A stretch of 64,000 bases of DNA from Hydrogenovibrio halophilus DSM 15072 (GCF_000384235.1 NZ_KB913033.1:620001-684000), one strand, 5' to 3'; shown: positions 35,007 to 44,348, counted from the stretch's first letter. A program made the numbers and translations. Notes: a model not told the origin generated them from the sequence alone.

Positions 35007-37526
35007 TTATCGATAATCGCACACTGGGCGAATTTTGCCACTGGCGCGCACGGTGTCCATTTGTTCGCGTGGCATCAACGCCACCGACACTTCCGTGCCC
35101 AAACCGGCCTCAATCATATAGTTGAGCACCTCATAATCGGCCACCAAGCGGTTTCGAACCGCCTCCGCTTCCAGACCGGCGTTGTCGAGCAAACAGACGC
35201 GAATTTCATTTTTCTGGTGACTCGGGTGAATCTGAACCTGCACCGGCCCGATGTAATCAAAGCCCTGTTCCAGAATGCGCACAAATTCACGGTAATTCAA
35301 AAAGGGACCACCCGCCTTGAAGAAATCCCCGGTACGGCCAGTGAGTTCAAACTTGGGATCCGTGCGTCCACAGGCGCAGGGTTCGGTGATCCAGCGCCCG
35401 GTATCCCCGACTTCATAGCGCTCAATCTGAGGCTGAATGCGATCTTTCGGGGTAAAAATCAGCCGTCCGATCTCGCCTACCGGCACCGGTTCATTGGAAT
35501 CCATTGCCACGATTTCCAGCGACTTGGCGGCCGACAGCAAATGGTGTTGCGTGCCTTCACACGCCCAGCATTGATACCCCATGGGCCCAATATCGTTGGA
35601 ACCATAGGACGCTGAACGCACCACCGTCACCCCATGCGCCTTTAAAAACGCCACTTGCGAGGCGGTCATGAGTTCGCCGCCGTAAAACACTTTTTTCAAG
35701 GAACCGTTTTTCAACCGCTCGCCACCGCGCTCAAACAGCGCAATGGCAAACGACGGCGGCGCGACCATCGCGGTGGCGTCAAAGCGCTGGATGACGTCAA
35801 TCACTTCATCGTAATAATCGCCAAGACACATCGGCAGCTGCGGCACGCGCAACGTTTCCAGAATCGTCCAAAAGCTGATAAAACTGCCGTACATCTGTCC
35901 GGCCGCAAAAAGATTGATGACCCGGTCGCGCTCCGGATCCAAACCGGCGGCCACGATGCCATGGGCGGCAAAGCGCATTTGCAGATGGTAGTCGTCCCAA
36001 GTGAATTTTGACCAGATGGGTGCCCCGCTGGAACCGCCGCTGCGAAACACCAGGTCTGGCTGTTCAAAGGCTTCGGCCAAGGCGCGAAACTCGGGTTTGC
36101 CAGCAATGGGGGTCTCCGGCGTCGCGGTTGGGCGTTCAACGGGAGACGCCTCCAGTTCGGCCAAACGGCCGACGCCGCTTTTCGCCAACAGGTGTGCTGG
36201 GGCATCCACCGTCACTCGGCGGGTAAACCGCTGCAAGGCATAAACGCCGTCGTGCGGCGCACCCTGATAACCGCCCATCATTTCACCCGGGCGGGCAATG
36301 CGCGTCACTCCGGAACCCAGCAGATAACGGGTGACTTCCGTCAAGGAACCCTGCCCGCAAGCCAAGCCGCACGATTGCAACCAGGCACGCATCGGGCGCA
36401 ACAGCATCGGAATCTGCCGGCGTTCAATCGGTCGAATCCATAAGGTACGATACAAGGGCGACGGGGTCAGGCCTGGGCGCTCGTCCAACAACAACCGCCA
36501 GGGCGATTCGTTATTATCCGATTCCCATACCTGCGTCACCCCAAACGCCTGCTCGGCTTTGGCAATGGTGGTCACGGTGGTGATTTCCGCCTGTTCCGCC
36601 AGGCCTGGTATTTTCGTGGGTAAGGTGTGCGCCTTGGCTTTGAGCGCCGCGGCCAGGTCTTCCGCCACTTGGTTCAAACGCGCGCGGTCACCTTCCACCC
36701 ACAAGGATTGCGGGCTGGAGCAGGCCTGCTGGTCCAGCCGACACATATCCAGCATCGTGCCCTCAATCGCCTGCTGATAGGCCGTTTCGTCAGCAAACAG
36801 ATCCTCAGCGAAATAGTTAAAAGAAATTTTATGCCCCCAGGCAATCACGCGCGTGCCTTCGCCGGTCATGTCGCGCACGGCGGCGACCGCCTTTTCCCCA
36901 CCCCAGACGGACACCGCATCCGACTGATCGAAAAAGGTTTGCAATAAGTCCTGATCGGACGACGACACGTGCACCACCGCCACATACTGCTGCAAACGCC
37001 CGCCCGGGTCAGCCTGACACAAGGCCTCGGCAAACAGCGCGGCAAACGCCGAGTCGCGCGCGCTGAGCTTGACCACATTCAGATTGCCCGCCAGCAACGA
37101 TTCCACCAGCCCCAGCGCGGCCACCAGAAACACATTCGCCGGCATAACGTGCGTCACCAGCCCAACCGGGTACCAGGCTTCAAATTGCCGGTCGGGATAA
37201 CGACGCTCCAAATCACCAGGCCTGGCGGTTCCCAGTTCGCTGAGCAGTTTTTTCTGCAAAGTGGCCTTTTGCAAATCCGACGGCATGGCGCGAATCATGT
37301 CACGCGCTTCCTGCGCATCCATATCCGTTGCGACCGCCGCCACCAAGCTGTCAAACAAAGGCGAGTCGGTGCTGAGATCCGCCGCCACCCGTTCGCAGGC
37401 CTGGTAAAAATCATCATATGGAAAAGGCGCGTCCAACGCCGCCTGAACCACGTCCGGCAACTGAGCCGCCTTGTCCGCCAACTGGGCGTGATCGAGCCAC
37501 GTCCCAAACCAAAAATGCTGTGCCAT
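35007..37526 (-). CDS. LuxC-type acyl-CoA reductase fused to a LuxE/PaaK-like ligase
   Basis: Two-domain enzyme of 839 residues. Residues 1-430 match the LuxC acyl-CoA reductase family: V-T-H-V-M-P-A-N-V-F nucleotide-binding region, G-N-L-N-V-V-K-L-S, and the acylation cysteine (Cys269) in D-Q-Q-A-C-S-S-P-Q. In luminous bacteria LuxC reduces acyl groups handed over by LuxE, using NADPH, to long-chain aldehyde. Residues about 470-839 are an adenylate-forming ligase with P-loop S-G-G-S-S-G-A-P and C-terminal G-K-I-R-P-V-C-D-Y-R. Activation and reduction may thus be on one chain. It follows the LuxE gene after 81 bp. The substrate need not be a fatty acid. Confidence 0.85.
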   Translation of the reverse strand: MAQHFWFGTWLDHAQLADKAAQLPDVVQAALDAPFPYDDFYQACERVAADLSTDSPLFDSLVAAVATDMDAQEARDMIRAMPSDLQKATLQKKLLSELGTARPGDLERRYPDRQFEAWYPVGLVTHVMPANVFLVAALGLVESLLAGNLNVVKLSARDSAFAALFAEALCQADPGGRLQQYVAVVHVSSSDQDLLQTFFDQSDAVSVWGGEKAVAAVRDMTGEGTRVIAWGHKISFNYFAEDLFADETAYQQAIEGTMLDMCRLDQQACSSPQSLWVEGDRARLNQVAEDLAAALKAKAHTLPTKIPGLAEQAEITTVTTIAKAEQAFGVTQVWESDNNESPWRLLLDERPGLTPSPLYRTLWIRPIERRQIPMLLRPMRAWLQSCGLACGQGSLTEVTRYLLGSGVTRIARPGEMMGGYQGAPHDGVYALQRFTRRVTVDAPAHLLAKSGVGRLAELEASPVERPTATPETPIAGKPEFRALAEAFEQPDLVFRSGGSSGAPIWSKFTWDDYHLQMRFAAHGIVAAGLDPERDRVINLFAAGQMYGSFISFWTILETLRVPQLPMCLGDYYDEVIDVIQRFDATAMVAPPSFAIALFERGGERLKNGSLKKVFYGGELMTASQVAFLKAHGVTVVRSASYGSNDIGPMGYQCWACEGTQHHLLSAAKSLEIVAMDSNEPVPVGEIGRLIFTPKDRIQPQIERYEVGDTGRWITEPCACGRTDPKFELTGRTGDFFKAGGPFLNYREFVRILEQGFDYIGPVQVQIHPSHQKNEIRVCLLDNAGLEAEAVRNRLVADYEVLNYMIEAGLGTEVSVALMPREQMDTVRASGKIRPVCDYR

Positions 37527-37607
37527 CTTCTGTTTTATCCCCGTTTTTTTGTCGTCTTAGACGTCTTGATCGCCTTAACCGTTTTGATTACGTCCGATCA
37601 TCACCGT

Positions 37608-38768
37608 TCACTTCAACATTTCCGCAGCGGCCACCGCGCAACTCTTGTTGGCCGATACCCCGGCGCGCCCCAGTATTTCAAACCAGGGCGTCGGCGGTTC
37701 TTCGGCATCCGCCAGATCCGGCTGGTGCCAGACCGCCATATCGCCCATCACAATACTGTGCGCGGGCACAGAGGTAATATAAGGCGACACAAACGACAAA
37801 AACCCTGGTTCACCAGGCGGTAAAGGTTGCAGGGTTTTCACATCCCGAATCACCACCCGCGACCAGATCGGCTGGTGCAAACGGTGTTGACGAGAGGTGA
37901 CGTAAGGAATGCTGTGCTCCACCGAGCCGAAACTCTCAATCACCGACGTCTCAGGAATGCCCAGCCAGTGCGCAATCTGGGCGCGCATGTCTTCACGGGA
38001 AATGGCCTGATCGGCATGGCCTTTCCAACCACCGCCGAACATCACCCAACTGCCTTCCGGCAGCCGCAGCGGCGCTTCGTTCATGGACGCCATCCGTTGC
38101 AGAATAAAATGCAAAAACGCCGGAAAACCGATAATCCGCACAGGGGTATCGCCCTGCGCCCATTGCTTGAGCTTGTTGATGGCACCGAAACCGTCAAACT
38201 GATGACCTTCCGCGCCCAGATAGCGCAGCGCCCAAAACTGCTCTGCCACCGGCGCAAACTGCATCAGAAACTGGTTGGTGTTGGAGGTGCCGACCTTTAG
38301 CCCTTCATACGGCTCATAGGCGTTGACCAGATAATGCGCGGGTTGATCGGACATGACGCCACGTTGTTCCATAATGCGTAGCACCATGTCACGGGCGTGA
38401 CCCAAAGTGAATTCATCAAAAAACATCTGACTTTTCTGCCCGGTGGTACCGGAAGAGGTGAGGGTTTTCAACTGCCCCTGGTCAGGCAGAGACAACACCT
38501 GATTGCGTTTGAAGAAATTGGCGTGAATCGGCGGCAAGGCCAGCACATCATCCATCGTTTGAATCTCGGCGGCTTCCACCCCGTTTAATTCGGCAAAACG
38601 CCGATACCAGGGGCTTTGCTGCTGATGCCAATGGGTGATGTCACGCATGGCTTGAATAAAAGGCTGATCCGTTTGCGCATTGGGCAAATAAGGCTCTCTG
38701 CGTTGGCAGAAAGCGGCAACGGATTCGGGGGCAGGCGACAGGGGTTCAGAATCAGACTGGCTGAACAT
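37608..38768 (-). CDS. LuxE-like acyl-protein synthetase
   Basis: First gene of the cluster. It matches the LuxE family, which activates a fatty acid with ATP and carries it on a C-terminal cysteine before passing it to LuxC. The P-loop is L-T-S-S-G-T-T-G-Q-K-S, and F-G-G-G-W-K-G-H is a family block. A Cys lies nine residues from the C-terminus (K-S-C-A-V-A-A-A-E), near where LuxE of Vibrio carries its acylated cysteine. Length 386 is close to LuxE (about 370-380). AAGGATCC lies 7 bases before the ATG. No luxA, luxB or luxD is present in the window. Confidence 0.85.
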   Translation of the reverse strand: MFSQSDSEPLSPAPESVAAFCQRREPYLPNAQTDQPFIQAMRDITHWHQQQSPWYRRFAELNGVEAAEIQTMDDVLALPPIHANFFKRNQVLSLPDQGQLKTLTSSGTTGQKSQMFFDEFTLGHARDMVLRIMEQRGVMSDQPAHYLVNAYEPYEGLKVGTSNTNQFLMQFAPVAEQFWALRYLGAEGHQFDGFGAINKLKQWAQGDTPVRIIGFPAFLHFILQRMASMNEAPLRLPEGSWVMFGGGWKGHADQAISREDMRAQIAHWLGIPETSVIESFGSVEHSIPYVTSRQHRLHQPIWSRVVIRDVKTLQPLPPGEPGFLSFVSPYITSVPAHSIVMGDMAVWHQPDLADAEEPPTPWFEILGRAGVSANKSCAVAAAEMLK

Positions 38769-38905
38769 GAAAGGATCCTTATGATTACTTAGCGTTTAGT
38801 GAAATATAATCATACATTTTTTAAGGACCGTTTTCATGCAAGTTTCATGTAACTTTTCAGGTCCGAGTGCGCACCTTGCCAGTCGGATTTAAAAAGGGGA
38901 TCAAA

Positions 38906-39118
38906 TCAAGCCTGCGCGGCGGACGTTTCAGACATCTGTTCACGCCGCCAGCGCCGAAAGGCCTGCGGCGTCATTCTGTGAAGCGGCAGGTTTTCGCGCA
39001 GAGTCTGCAAAGCCTCAAAGGCGTCTTCCAGTCCGGCAAACAGAGCGACCGATCCTTTTGCGCCGACAATGTGATAGCCGCATTCGTCTTTTTCGAGGCA
39101 ATAGTGTTGCGTTTGCAT
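38906..39118 (-). CDS. Small conserved-looking hypothetical protein, 70 aa
   Basis: Not recognised. A textbook GGAGG site lies 7 bases before the ATG at 39118, which makes this start convincing; the longer frame upstream overlaps the mutM promoter. The product begins M-Q-T-Q-H-Y-C-L-E-K-D-E-C-G-Y-H and ends in a basic helix (R-R-W-R-R-E-Q) and an Ala-rich tail. Soluble, no signal peptide. It is divergent from mutM and upstream of the Lux-like cluster by 137 bp, but nothing shows they are functionally linked. Confidence 0.65.
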   Translation of the reverse strand: MQTQHYCLEKDECGYHIVGAKGSVALFAGLEDAFEALQTLRENLPLHRMTPQAFRRWRREQMSETSAAQA

Positions 39119-39248
39119 AAGCGTCCCTCCTAACCTCTTTATCGGCCAATTGGCCGATTTGTGTACCGATATTCCCGCAGCAAGGTTCGCGCCATCGGTG
39201 CCCTGTTCTATAATGAGTGCTTTGCCGCTACCCTTGTCGAGTCGTTTT

Positions 39249-40091
39249 ATGCCTGAATTACCCGAAGTGGAAACCACCCGCCGCGGCATCGCGCCCAGCC
39301 TGACAGACCGGACCATCACCCGGTTCGTGCTCCGTCAGGGCTCTCTGCGCTGGCCGGTACCGGCCGAACTGACCCAATTGTTACCAGGCCTGGTGATTTC
39401 CGGGATTCAGCGGCGTTCCAAATACCTGTTGCTGACCCTGACCCGCCCGCAAGGAACGCCTGTGGGCACTTTGCTGATTCATCTGGGCATGTCGGGCAGT
39501 TTGCGTCTGGTGTCAGAGCAGACGCCGCCGCGCAAGCACGATCACATTGATCTGGTGCTGGACGAAGGCACCTGCCTGCGTTACCACGATCCGCGACGCT
39601 TCGGGGCCTGGCTGTGGACCACCGAACCTCCGGCACAGCACCCGCTGCTGAAAAAACTGGGACCGGAGCCGCTCAGCGACGACTTTGACGGAACGGCCCT
39701 GTTTGATGCGCTGTCGCGCCGAAAAAGCGCGATCAAGACCTGCCTGATGAACGCCCAGATTGTGGTGGGGGTCGGCAATATCTACGCCAATGAAGCCCTG
39801 TTTCTGACCGGCCTTCACCCGCAAACCCCGGCCCACAGCCTGACACTGGCGCAATGTGACGCTCTGGCCGGGCGGATTCGTCACGTCCTGCAAGCGGCGA
39901 TTGATCAGGGCGGCACCACCTTGAACGATTTTCTGTCCCCGGATGGCACCCCCGGTTATTTTGAACAACAGCTGTTTGTGTATGGCCGCGCAGGCGACCC
40001 ATGTCGGCGATGCGCGCAGCCGATTGAAAAACGGGTCCTCAGTCAGCGCGCCACTTACTTCTGCCCACATTGCCAGCCGGAAGCCTTATGA
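39249..40091 (+). CDS. mutM: Formamidopyrimidine-DNA glycosylase (Fpg)
   Basis: Removes 8-oxoguanine and other oxidised purines. The N-terminus M-P-E-L-P-E-V-E-T-T-R-R-G provides the catalytic proline (after Met removal) and Glu. The R-R-S-K-Y-L-L-L block supplies the conserved Lys. A C-terminal zinc finger C-R-R-C...C-P-H-C is intact. Start set at 39249 because the catalytic residue must be N-terminal. Length is 280. It contains an exact palindrome. Confidence 0.97.
   Translation: MPELPEVETTRRGIAPSLTDRTITRFVLRQGSLRWPVPAELTQLLPGLVISGIQRRSKYLLLTLTRPQGTPVGTLLIHLGMSGSLRLVSEQTPPRKHDHIDLVLDEGTCLRYHDPRRFGAWLWTTEPPAQHPLLKKLGPEPLSDDFDGTALFDALSRRKSAIKTCLMNAQIVVGVGNIYANEALFLTGLHPQTPAHSLTLAQCDALAGRIRHVLQAAIDQGGTTLNDFLSPDGTPGYFEQQLFVYGRAGDPCRRCAQPIEKRVLSQRATYFCPHCQPEAL
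39383..39394. repeat. 12-bp palindrome ACCAGGCCTGGT, copy 10
   Basis: Exact copy in mutM, read as P-G-L-V (L-L-P-G-L-V-I-S). Confidence 0.95.
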
Positions 40092-40160
40092 CCAACACGC
40101 GCTTGTACTCCCTGCGAGGTTTCACTAATATAGAGTTCTTCGCACCAGGGTCAGATTGCC

Positions 40161-40718
40161 ATGCATGATTTTGTACGCCGCCCACTAAGACAATCCTTAC
40201 TCGGCCCCTTATGGTTTTTGTTGCTGACCTTGACCATCCTGACAACAGGGCTGGCGGGCTGTTCTCAGCAAAACGACGGTCCCGCCCCCACGGTCTGGCC
40301 GATGCAGAAAGACTGCGATCTGCGTCAGGACGTTTGCACGGCCAAAGCCCCGGAACGTGTGACCCTGGCACAGGTGCCCGGTCAGATACCGGAACCGACA
40401 CAGAGCGTGACCCTGTCGCTGAGTCCCCGACCGGTCAAGGTGGCGCGCAGCCTGAATGCGAACGTGCGCTTGAGCGGCTTTTCCCATGAGACGATTCAAA
40501 CACTGGAACTGGATGTGGCCGGGCTGAATATGTACATGGGGTATAACCGCGTCACCCTGCAACAGCAGTCAGAAAAACGCTATGCCGGACCGTTGATGCT
40601 GGCCTTCTGCACCAACGACGAAATGCGCTGGCAGGTCACGGTCCTGATCACGCTGACTGACGGGCGCGAAATTCAGATTCCTTTTCAACTGACCACCTAC
40701 AACCAACAGTCCGACTGA
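40161..40718 (+). CDS. Predicted lipoprotein, unknown function
   Basis: Not recognised. Residues 1-33 form a lipoprotein signal with hydrophobic core L-W-F-L-L-L-T-L-T-I-L and lipobox L-A-G-C. The mature part has three Cys residues and strand-rich stretches (V-T-L-S-L-S-P-R-P-V, L-E-L-D-V-A-G-L-N-M-Y-M-G). It probably faces the periplasm. It lies 69 bp after mutM and 27 bp before the cation ATPase, possibly in an operon with the latter. Confidence 0.75.
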   Translation: MHDFVRRPLRQSLLGPLWFLLLTLTILTTGLAGCSQQNDGPAPTVWPMQKDCDLRQDVCTAKAPERVTLAQVPGQIPEPTQSVTLSLSPRPVKVARSLNANVRLSGFSHETIQTLELDVAGLNMYMGYNRVTLQQQSEKRYAGPLMLAFCTNDEMRWQVTVLITLTDGREIQIPFQLTTYNQQSD

Positions 40719-40745
40719 CCCGGACACCGACAAACAGGAAACCGT

Positions 40746-43439
40746 ATGAACTGGCACCAACTGTCATCCACCGATGTGCTGAAAAAACTGGAATCCGATT
40801 CGGAAAACGGACTGAGCCCGGACCAGGTCGAGGCCAGACAGGGCGAATACGGTCCCAACAGTCTGCAACAGACCAGACAAACATCGGCTCTGATGCTGTT
40901 TCTGTCGCAACTGAAAAACCCTTTGCTGGTGATTCTGGCCGTGGGTGCCGTGCTGTCTTTTATGACCGGACACCACATTGACGCCATCGCCATCAGCGTG
41001 ATCATTGTCATCAACGCCATGATTTCGTTTGTGCAGGAATACAAGGCCCAGAAATCGATTGATGCGCTCAAAAACATGGCCGCACCCAAGTGTCTGGCCA
41101 TGCGTGATGGCGAATGGCAGAAAATTCCCGCCAGCGAACTGGTCCCCGGCGACCTGATCAAACTGGCCAACGGCGACATCATTCCCGCCGACGCCCGCCT
41201 GCTCAAAGCCGACAGCCTTCAGATCGACGAAGCCGCGCTGACCGGCGAATCCGAACTGGCGCAGAAACAGGCCCAGGCCTTGCCCGAAGCCGACCTGGCG
41301 CTGGGCGACCAAAGCAATCGCGTGTTTATGAGCACGCCGATCAATCGCGGCCAGGGCATTGCCGTGGTCACCGAAACCGGCATGCAGACCGAAGTGGGCA
41401 AGATCGCCGACCTGATGCAAACCACCGAATCGCGCCTGAGCCCGTTGCAGCGCCGCATTCAGGAACTGTCACACGCCCTGATCTGGGCGGCGTTTGTGGT
41501 GGTGGCGCTGATCGTCGCGCTGGGCATTTATCAGGGACTGACGGCGATGGAACTGGTCACCACCACCATTTCACTGGTGGTGGCGGCGATTCCCGAAGGC
41601 ATGCCCACGGTGGTCACCATCGTGCTGACGCTCGGGGCCAAGCAGATGATGCACCGCCACGCTCTGGCCAAGCAGCTGGCATCGGTGGAAACCCTGGGCG
41701 CGACCTCGGTCATCTGTTCCGACAAAACCGGCACCCTCACCCAGAACAAAATGCAAACGCTCAAACTCTGGGCCAGCGGCGAAATCTACGACATCAGCGG
41801 ACAAGGCTACGAACCCAAAGGCGACTTTACCGACCCGAATGGCCATGTGGTCACCCCCGAACACCATTTTCATCTGACCCGAATGCTCGGCTTCTCGGTA
41901 CTCTGTTCCGACACCGAGCTGGTGGAAGAAAACGGCCAGTATCGGATTCAGGGGCTGCCGACCGAAGGCGCGGTGGTGGTCGCGGCGGCCAAAGCCGGTA
42001 TCACCGCCAAAACGCTGCAAAAAGATTTTTCCGTGGTGCGCACCCATCCGTTCGATTCCGGGCGCAAGATGATGAGTGTGGTGGTGCAGGACGACCACGG
42101 CCAGCATCACCTGATCGTCAAGGGCGCGCCCGACGTGGTGGCCCGCCACAGCGATGCCATCGACTGCGGCGACAAACGCCTCGACATCGTCAGTAACGAA
42201 TCGATCATCACCGAGGTGGTCGAAGCCTTCGGGCGCGAAGCTCTGCGCACCCTTGCCGTGGCTCACCGCCCTTTGCAGGACAATGAAATCGATCTGCCAG
42301 CGGAAAAACTCGAACACAGTCTGGTCATCAATGGCATCCACGGCATCATCGATCCGCCACGTCCCGAAGCCACCAAAGCGGTGCATTCGGCCCACAAGGC
42401 CGGGGTGCGCGTGGTCATGATCACCGGCGACCATGCGGTGACGGCCAAAGCCATTGCCGCGCAAATGGGCATTGTCAAAGACGAAAGCGCCGATGTGATC
42501 ACCGGCCCCGAACTCAACCAGATCAGTGACGAAGAACTGATTACCCGCGCCGCCAACGTCAGTGTATATGCCCGAGTCACACCCGAGCACAAATTGCGCA
42601 TTGTGCAGGCGCTGCAAAGCAATGGCGATGTGATTGCCATGACCGGCGACGGCGTCAATGACGCCCCGGCTCTGCGCAAGGCCGACATCGGCATCGCCAT
42701 GGGCCAGGGCGGCACCGACGTGGCCAAGGACTCCTCCGACCTGATATTGCTGGACGACAACTTTGCCACCATCGTCAATGCGGTCAGCGAGGGACGGCGC
42801 ATCTACGACAACATCCGCAAATTCATCCGCCAGGCCCTGACCGCCAATGTGTCCGAAGTCTCGGCGATTCTGTTTGCCTTTCTGGTCATCATCGACGAAC
42901 CCATGCTCTCGCTCGCGCCCCTGATGATTCTGTGGATCAACCTGGTCAGTGACGGCATCCCGGCGCTGGCGCTTGGGTTTGATGCCGCCGAAGACGACGT
43001 GATGAAACGCCAGCCGCGCGCCTCCGGTGAAAGTTTTTTTGCCGACCATCTGGGCACGCGGATTGTGGCCCGCGGGCTGGTCATGGGCGGCATGACCTTT
43101 TTCATGTTTTTCCACGCCCTGTCACTGGGCGAATCGGTTGCCTATGCGCAGACACTGGCCTTTATGACCCTGATTTTCGGGCAACTGGTACACGTATTTG
43201 ATGCGCGCACCTTCACCACCCTGTTTCAGCGCAACCCTTTCAGCAACCGCATGCTGCTGGGTGCGGTGGCACTGTCCGCAGCCCTGTCATTGTTGATGGT
43301 CTATACCCCATTCGGGCAACTGGCCATCGGCACCGAAGCCCTGAGCAGTCCGCACTTGCTGATGGCGCTTTTTATGGGTGCTTTGCCGACGCTCGCCCTG
43401 TCCTCGCTCAAACAGGTGTTTGGCTTGCGCTGGCTCTGA
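40746..43439 (+). CDS. P-type cation-transporting ATPase (Ca2+-ATPase-like, type II)
   Basis: Inner-membrane ion pump, 897 residues. Visible in order: N-terminal cation ATPase domain, actuator T-G-E-S motif, helix 4 with P-E-G-M-P-T (P-E-G-L in typical Ca2+ pumps), phosphorylation site D-K-T-G-T-L-T, K-G-A-P-D nucleotide-binding block, T-G-D-H and T-G-D-G-V-N-D-A-P-A hinge, then the C-terminal helices. Ion specificity (Ca2+, Mn2+ or a monovalent ion) cannot be set by eye. A clear GGAA ribosome site precedes the ATG. Confidence 0.93.
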   Translation: MNWHQLSSTDVLKKLESDSENGLSPDQVEARQGEYGPNSLQQTRQTSALMLFLSQLKNPLLVILAVGAVLSFMTGHHIDAIAISVIIVINAMISFVQEYKAQKSIDALKNMAAPKCLAMRDGEWQKIPASELVPGDLIKLANGDIIPADARLLKADSLQIDEAALTGESELAQKQAQALPEADLALGDQSNRVFMSTPINRGQGIAVVTETGMQTEVGKIADLMQTTESRLSPLQRRIQELSHALIWAAFVVVALIVALGIYQGLTAMELVTTTISLVVAAIPEGMPTVVTIVLTLGAKQMMHRHALAKQLASVETLGATSVICSDKTGTLTQNKMQTLKLWASGEIYDISGQGYEPKGDFTDPNGHVVTPEHHFHLTRMLGFSVLCSDTELVEENGQYRIQGLPTEGAVVVAAAKAGITAKTLQKDFSVVRTHPFDSGRKMMSVVVQDDHGQHHLIVKGAPDVVARHSDAIDCGDKRLDIVSNESIITEVVEAFGREALRTLAVAHRPLQDNEIDLPAEKLEHSLVINGIHGIIDPPRPEATKAVHSAHKAGVRVVMITGDHAVTAKAIAAQMGIVKDESADVITGPELNQISDEELITRAANVSVYARVTPEHKLRIVQALQSNGDVIAMTGDGVNDAPALRKADIGIAMGQGGTDVAKDSSDLILLDDNFATIVNAVSEGRRIYDNIRKFIRQALTANVSEVSAILFAFLVIIDEPMLSLAPLMILWINLVSDGIPALALGFDAAEDDVMKRQPRASGESFFADHLGTRIVARGLVMGGMTFFMFFHALSLGESVAYAQTLAFMTLIFGQLVHVFDARTFTTLFQRNPFSNRMLLGAVALSAALSLLMVYTPFGQLAIGTEALSSPHLLMALFMGALPTLALSSLKQVFGLRWL

Positions 43440-43493
43440 CACGGAAACCGCGACAGCTTGGCACAGCACCATGCCGGCCGAACAAGCTTTTTC

Positions 43494-43505
43494 ACCAGGC
43501 CTGGT
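43494..43505. repeat. 12-bp palindrome ACCAGGCCTGGT, copy 11
   Basis: Exact intergenic copy, 55 bp after the ATPase stop; flanked by GCTTTTTC and GGTTTTTG. Confidence 0.95.
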
Positions 43506-43549
43506 GGTTTTTGTGTTTTCTGTGCCCTTGGTTACGAAAGGATCGCAAT

Positions 43550-43795
43550 ATGGCCGACAAAACCAACCAACGCAACCGACTGACCAGGCATCTGCTGGTC
43601 GTGGGTTTTTGCGCGGCGCTGCTGTACATCGCCTACATGATCCTGATCGATGGCCAGATCCCAACCCGATTCAACAACGGATACCATTCGTTTGACGGCA
43701 TCGAGCGGATTCTGGGACTGGTGCCTTTGACCATTGGTTCCGGCGTGCTGTACCTCTGGCTGAAAAACGTGATCAGAACCATCAGGCCTGGTTAA
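43550..43795 (+). CDS. Small two-helix membrane protein
   Basis: Not recognised. From the ATG at 43550 (AAAGGA 7 bases upstream) the 81-residue product has a basic N-terminus, one helix (H-L-L-V-V-G-F-C-A-A-L-L-Y-I-A-Y) and a second near the C-terminus (G-L-V-P-L-T-I-G-S-G-V-L-Y-L-W-L). It lies between the ATPase and a methyltransferase-like membrane protein in the same direction. The last codons contain an 11/12 match to the palindrome (43781-43792). Confidence 0.6.
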   Translation: MADKTNQRNRLTRHLLVVGFCAALLYIAYMILIDGQIPTRFNNGYHSFDGIERILGLVPLTIGSGVLYLWLKNVIRTIRPG

Positions 43796-43852
43796 ATGTG
43801 CAGGCAGTTTGTCGCCGTGAACGAATGGAACCAGCGAAACCACGGATAAGCA

Positions 43853-44314
43853 ATGATCAATCGAATGCGCCGATTAAAACACCCGTTCATCTCTTATGAT
43901 GGACTGGTCAGCGTCCAGTTTGCGGCCCTGGGCGGTTTGCTGGTGACAGGCCCCTGGCTGCTCACAAGCATTGGGTTGGTCTGGCAGATTCTGGGCGTGG
44001 TGCTGGGACTGTGGGCGGTGCAGACCATGCACCTGGGGCATTTCAATATCGTGCCCGACCCTCGCCCGGACTCAACGCTGGTGCAAGCCGGGCCTTACCG
44101 CTGGATACGCCACCCCATGTACACATCTCTGCTGCTGTTTTTCGCCCCGCTGGTGATCGCCACACCCTCGCCACTGCGCTGGGCACTTTTGGGCGCATTG
44201 ATTCTGGACCTGCTGATCAAACTGCACTACGAGGAATCACTCCTGCGCGAACGCTTTTCCGACTACCCAGACTATCAACAACGCACCCACAAGATGGTGC
44301 CGTATCTGTTCTGA
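43853..44314 (+). CDS. Isoprenylcysteine carboxyl methyltransferase-like membrane protein
   Basis: Membrane methyltransferase-like protein of the ICMT/PEMT family, 153 residues with about four helices. The SAM-binding signature G-P-Y-R-W-I-R-H-P-M-Y-T is intact, and the C-terminal E-E-S-L-L-R-E-R-F-S-D-Y-P-D-Y block is typical. Bacterial members mostly have unknown substrates. GGATAA precedes the ATG at 43853. Confidence 0.85.
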   Translation: MINRMRRLKHPFISYDGLVSVQFAALGGLLVTGPWLLTSIGLVWQILGVVLGLWAVQTMHLGHFNIVPDPRPDSTLVQAGPYRWIRHPMYTSLLLFFAPLVIATPSPLRWALLGALILDLLIKLHYEESLLRERFSDYPDYQQRTHKMVPYLF

Positions 44315-44348
44315 ACACTCAGCCAAGAAATCCATCAGGGCATAAATG

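Noticed and set aside
33672-38768. Reading the Lux-like genes as a bioluminescence operon
   Set aside because: No luxA, luxB or luxD is present in the window, and the ligases are closer to a general LuxE/PaaK type.
41571-43115. A 514-codon frame antisense to the P-type ATPase
   Set aside because: His/Asp/Gly-rich antisense artefact of a well-supported gene.
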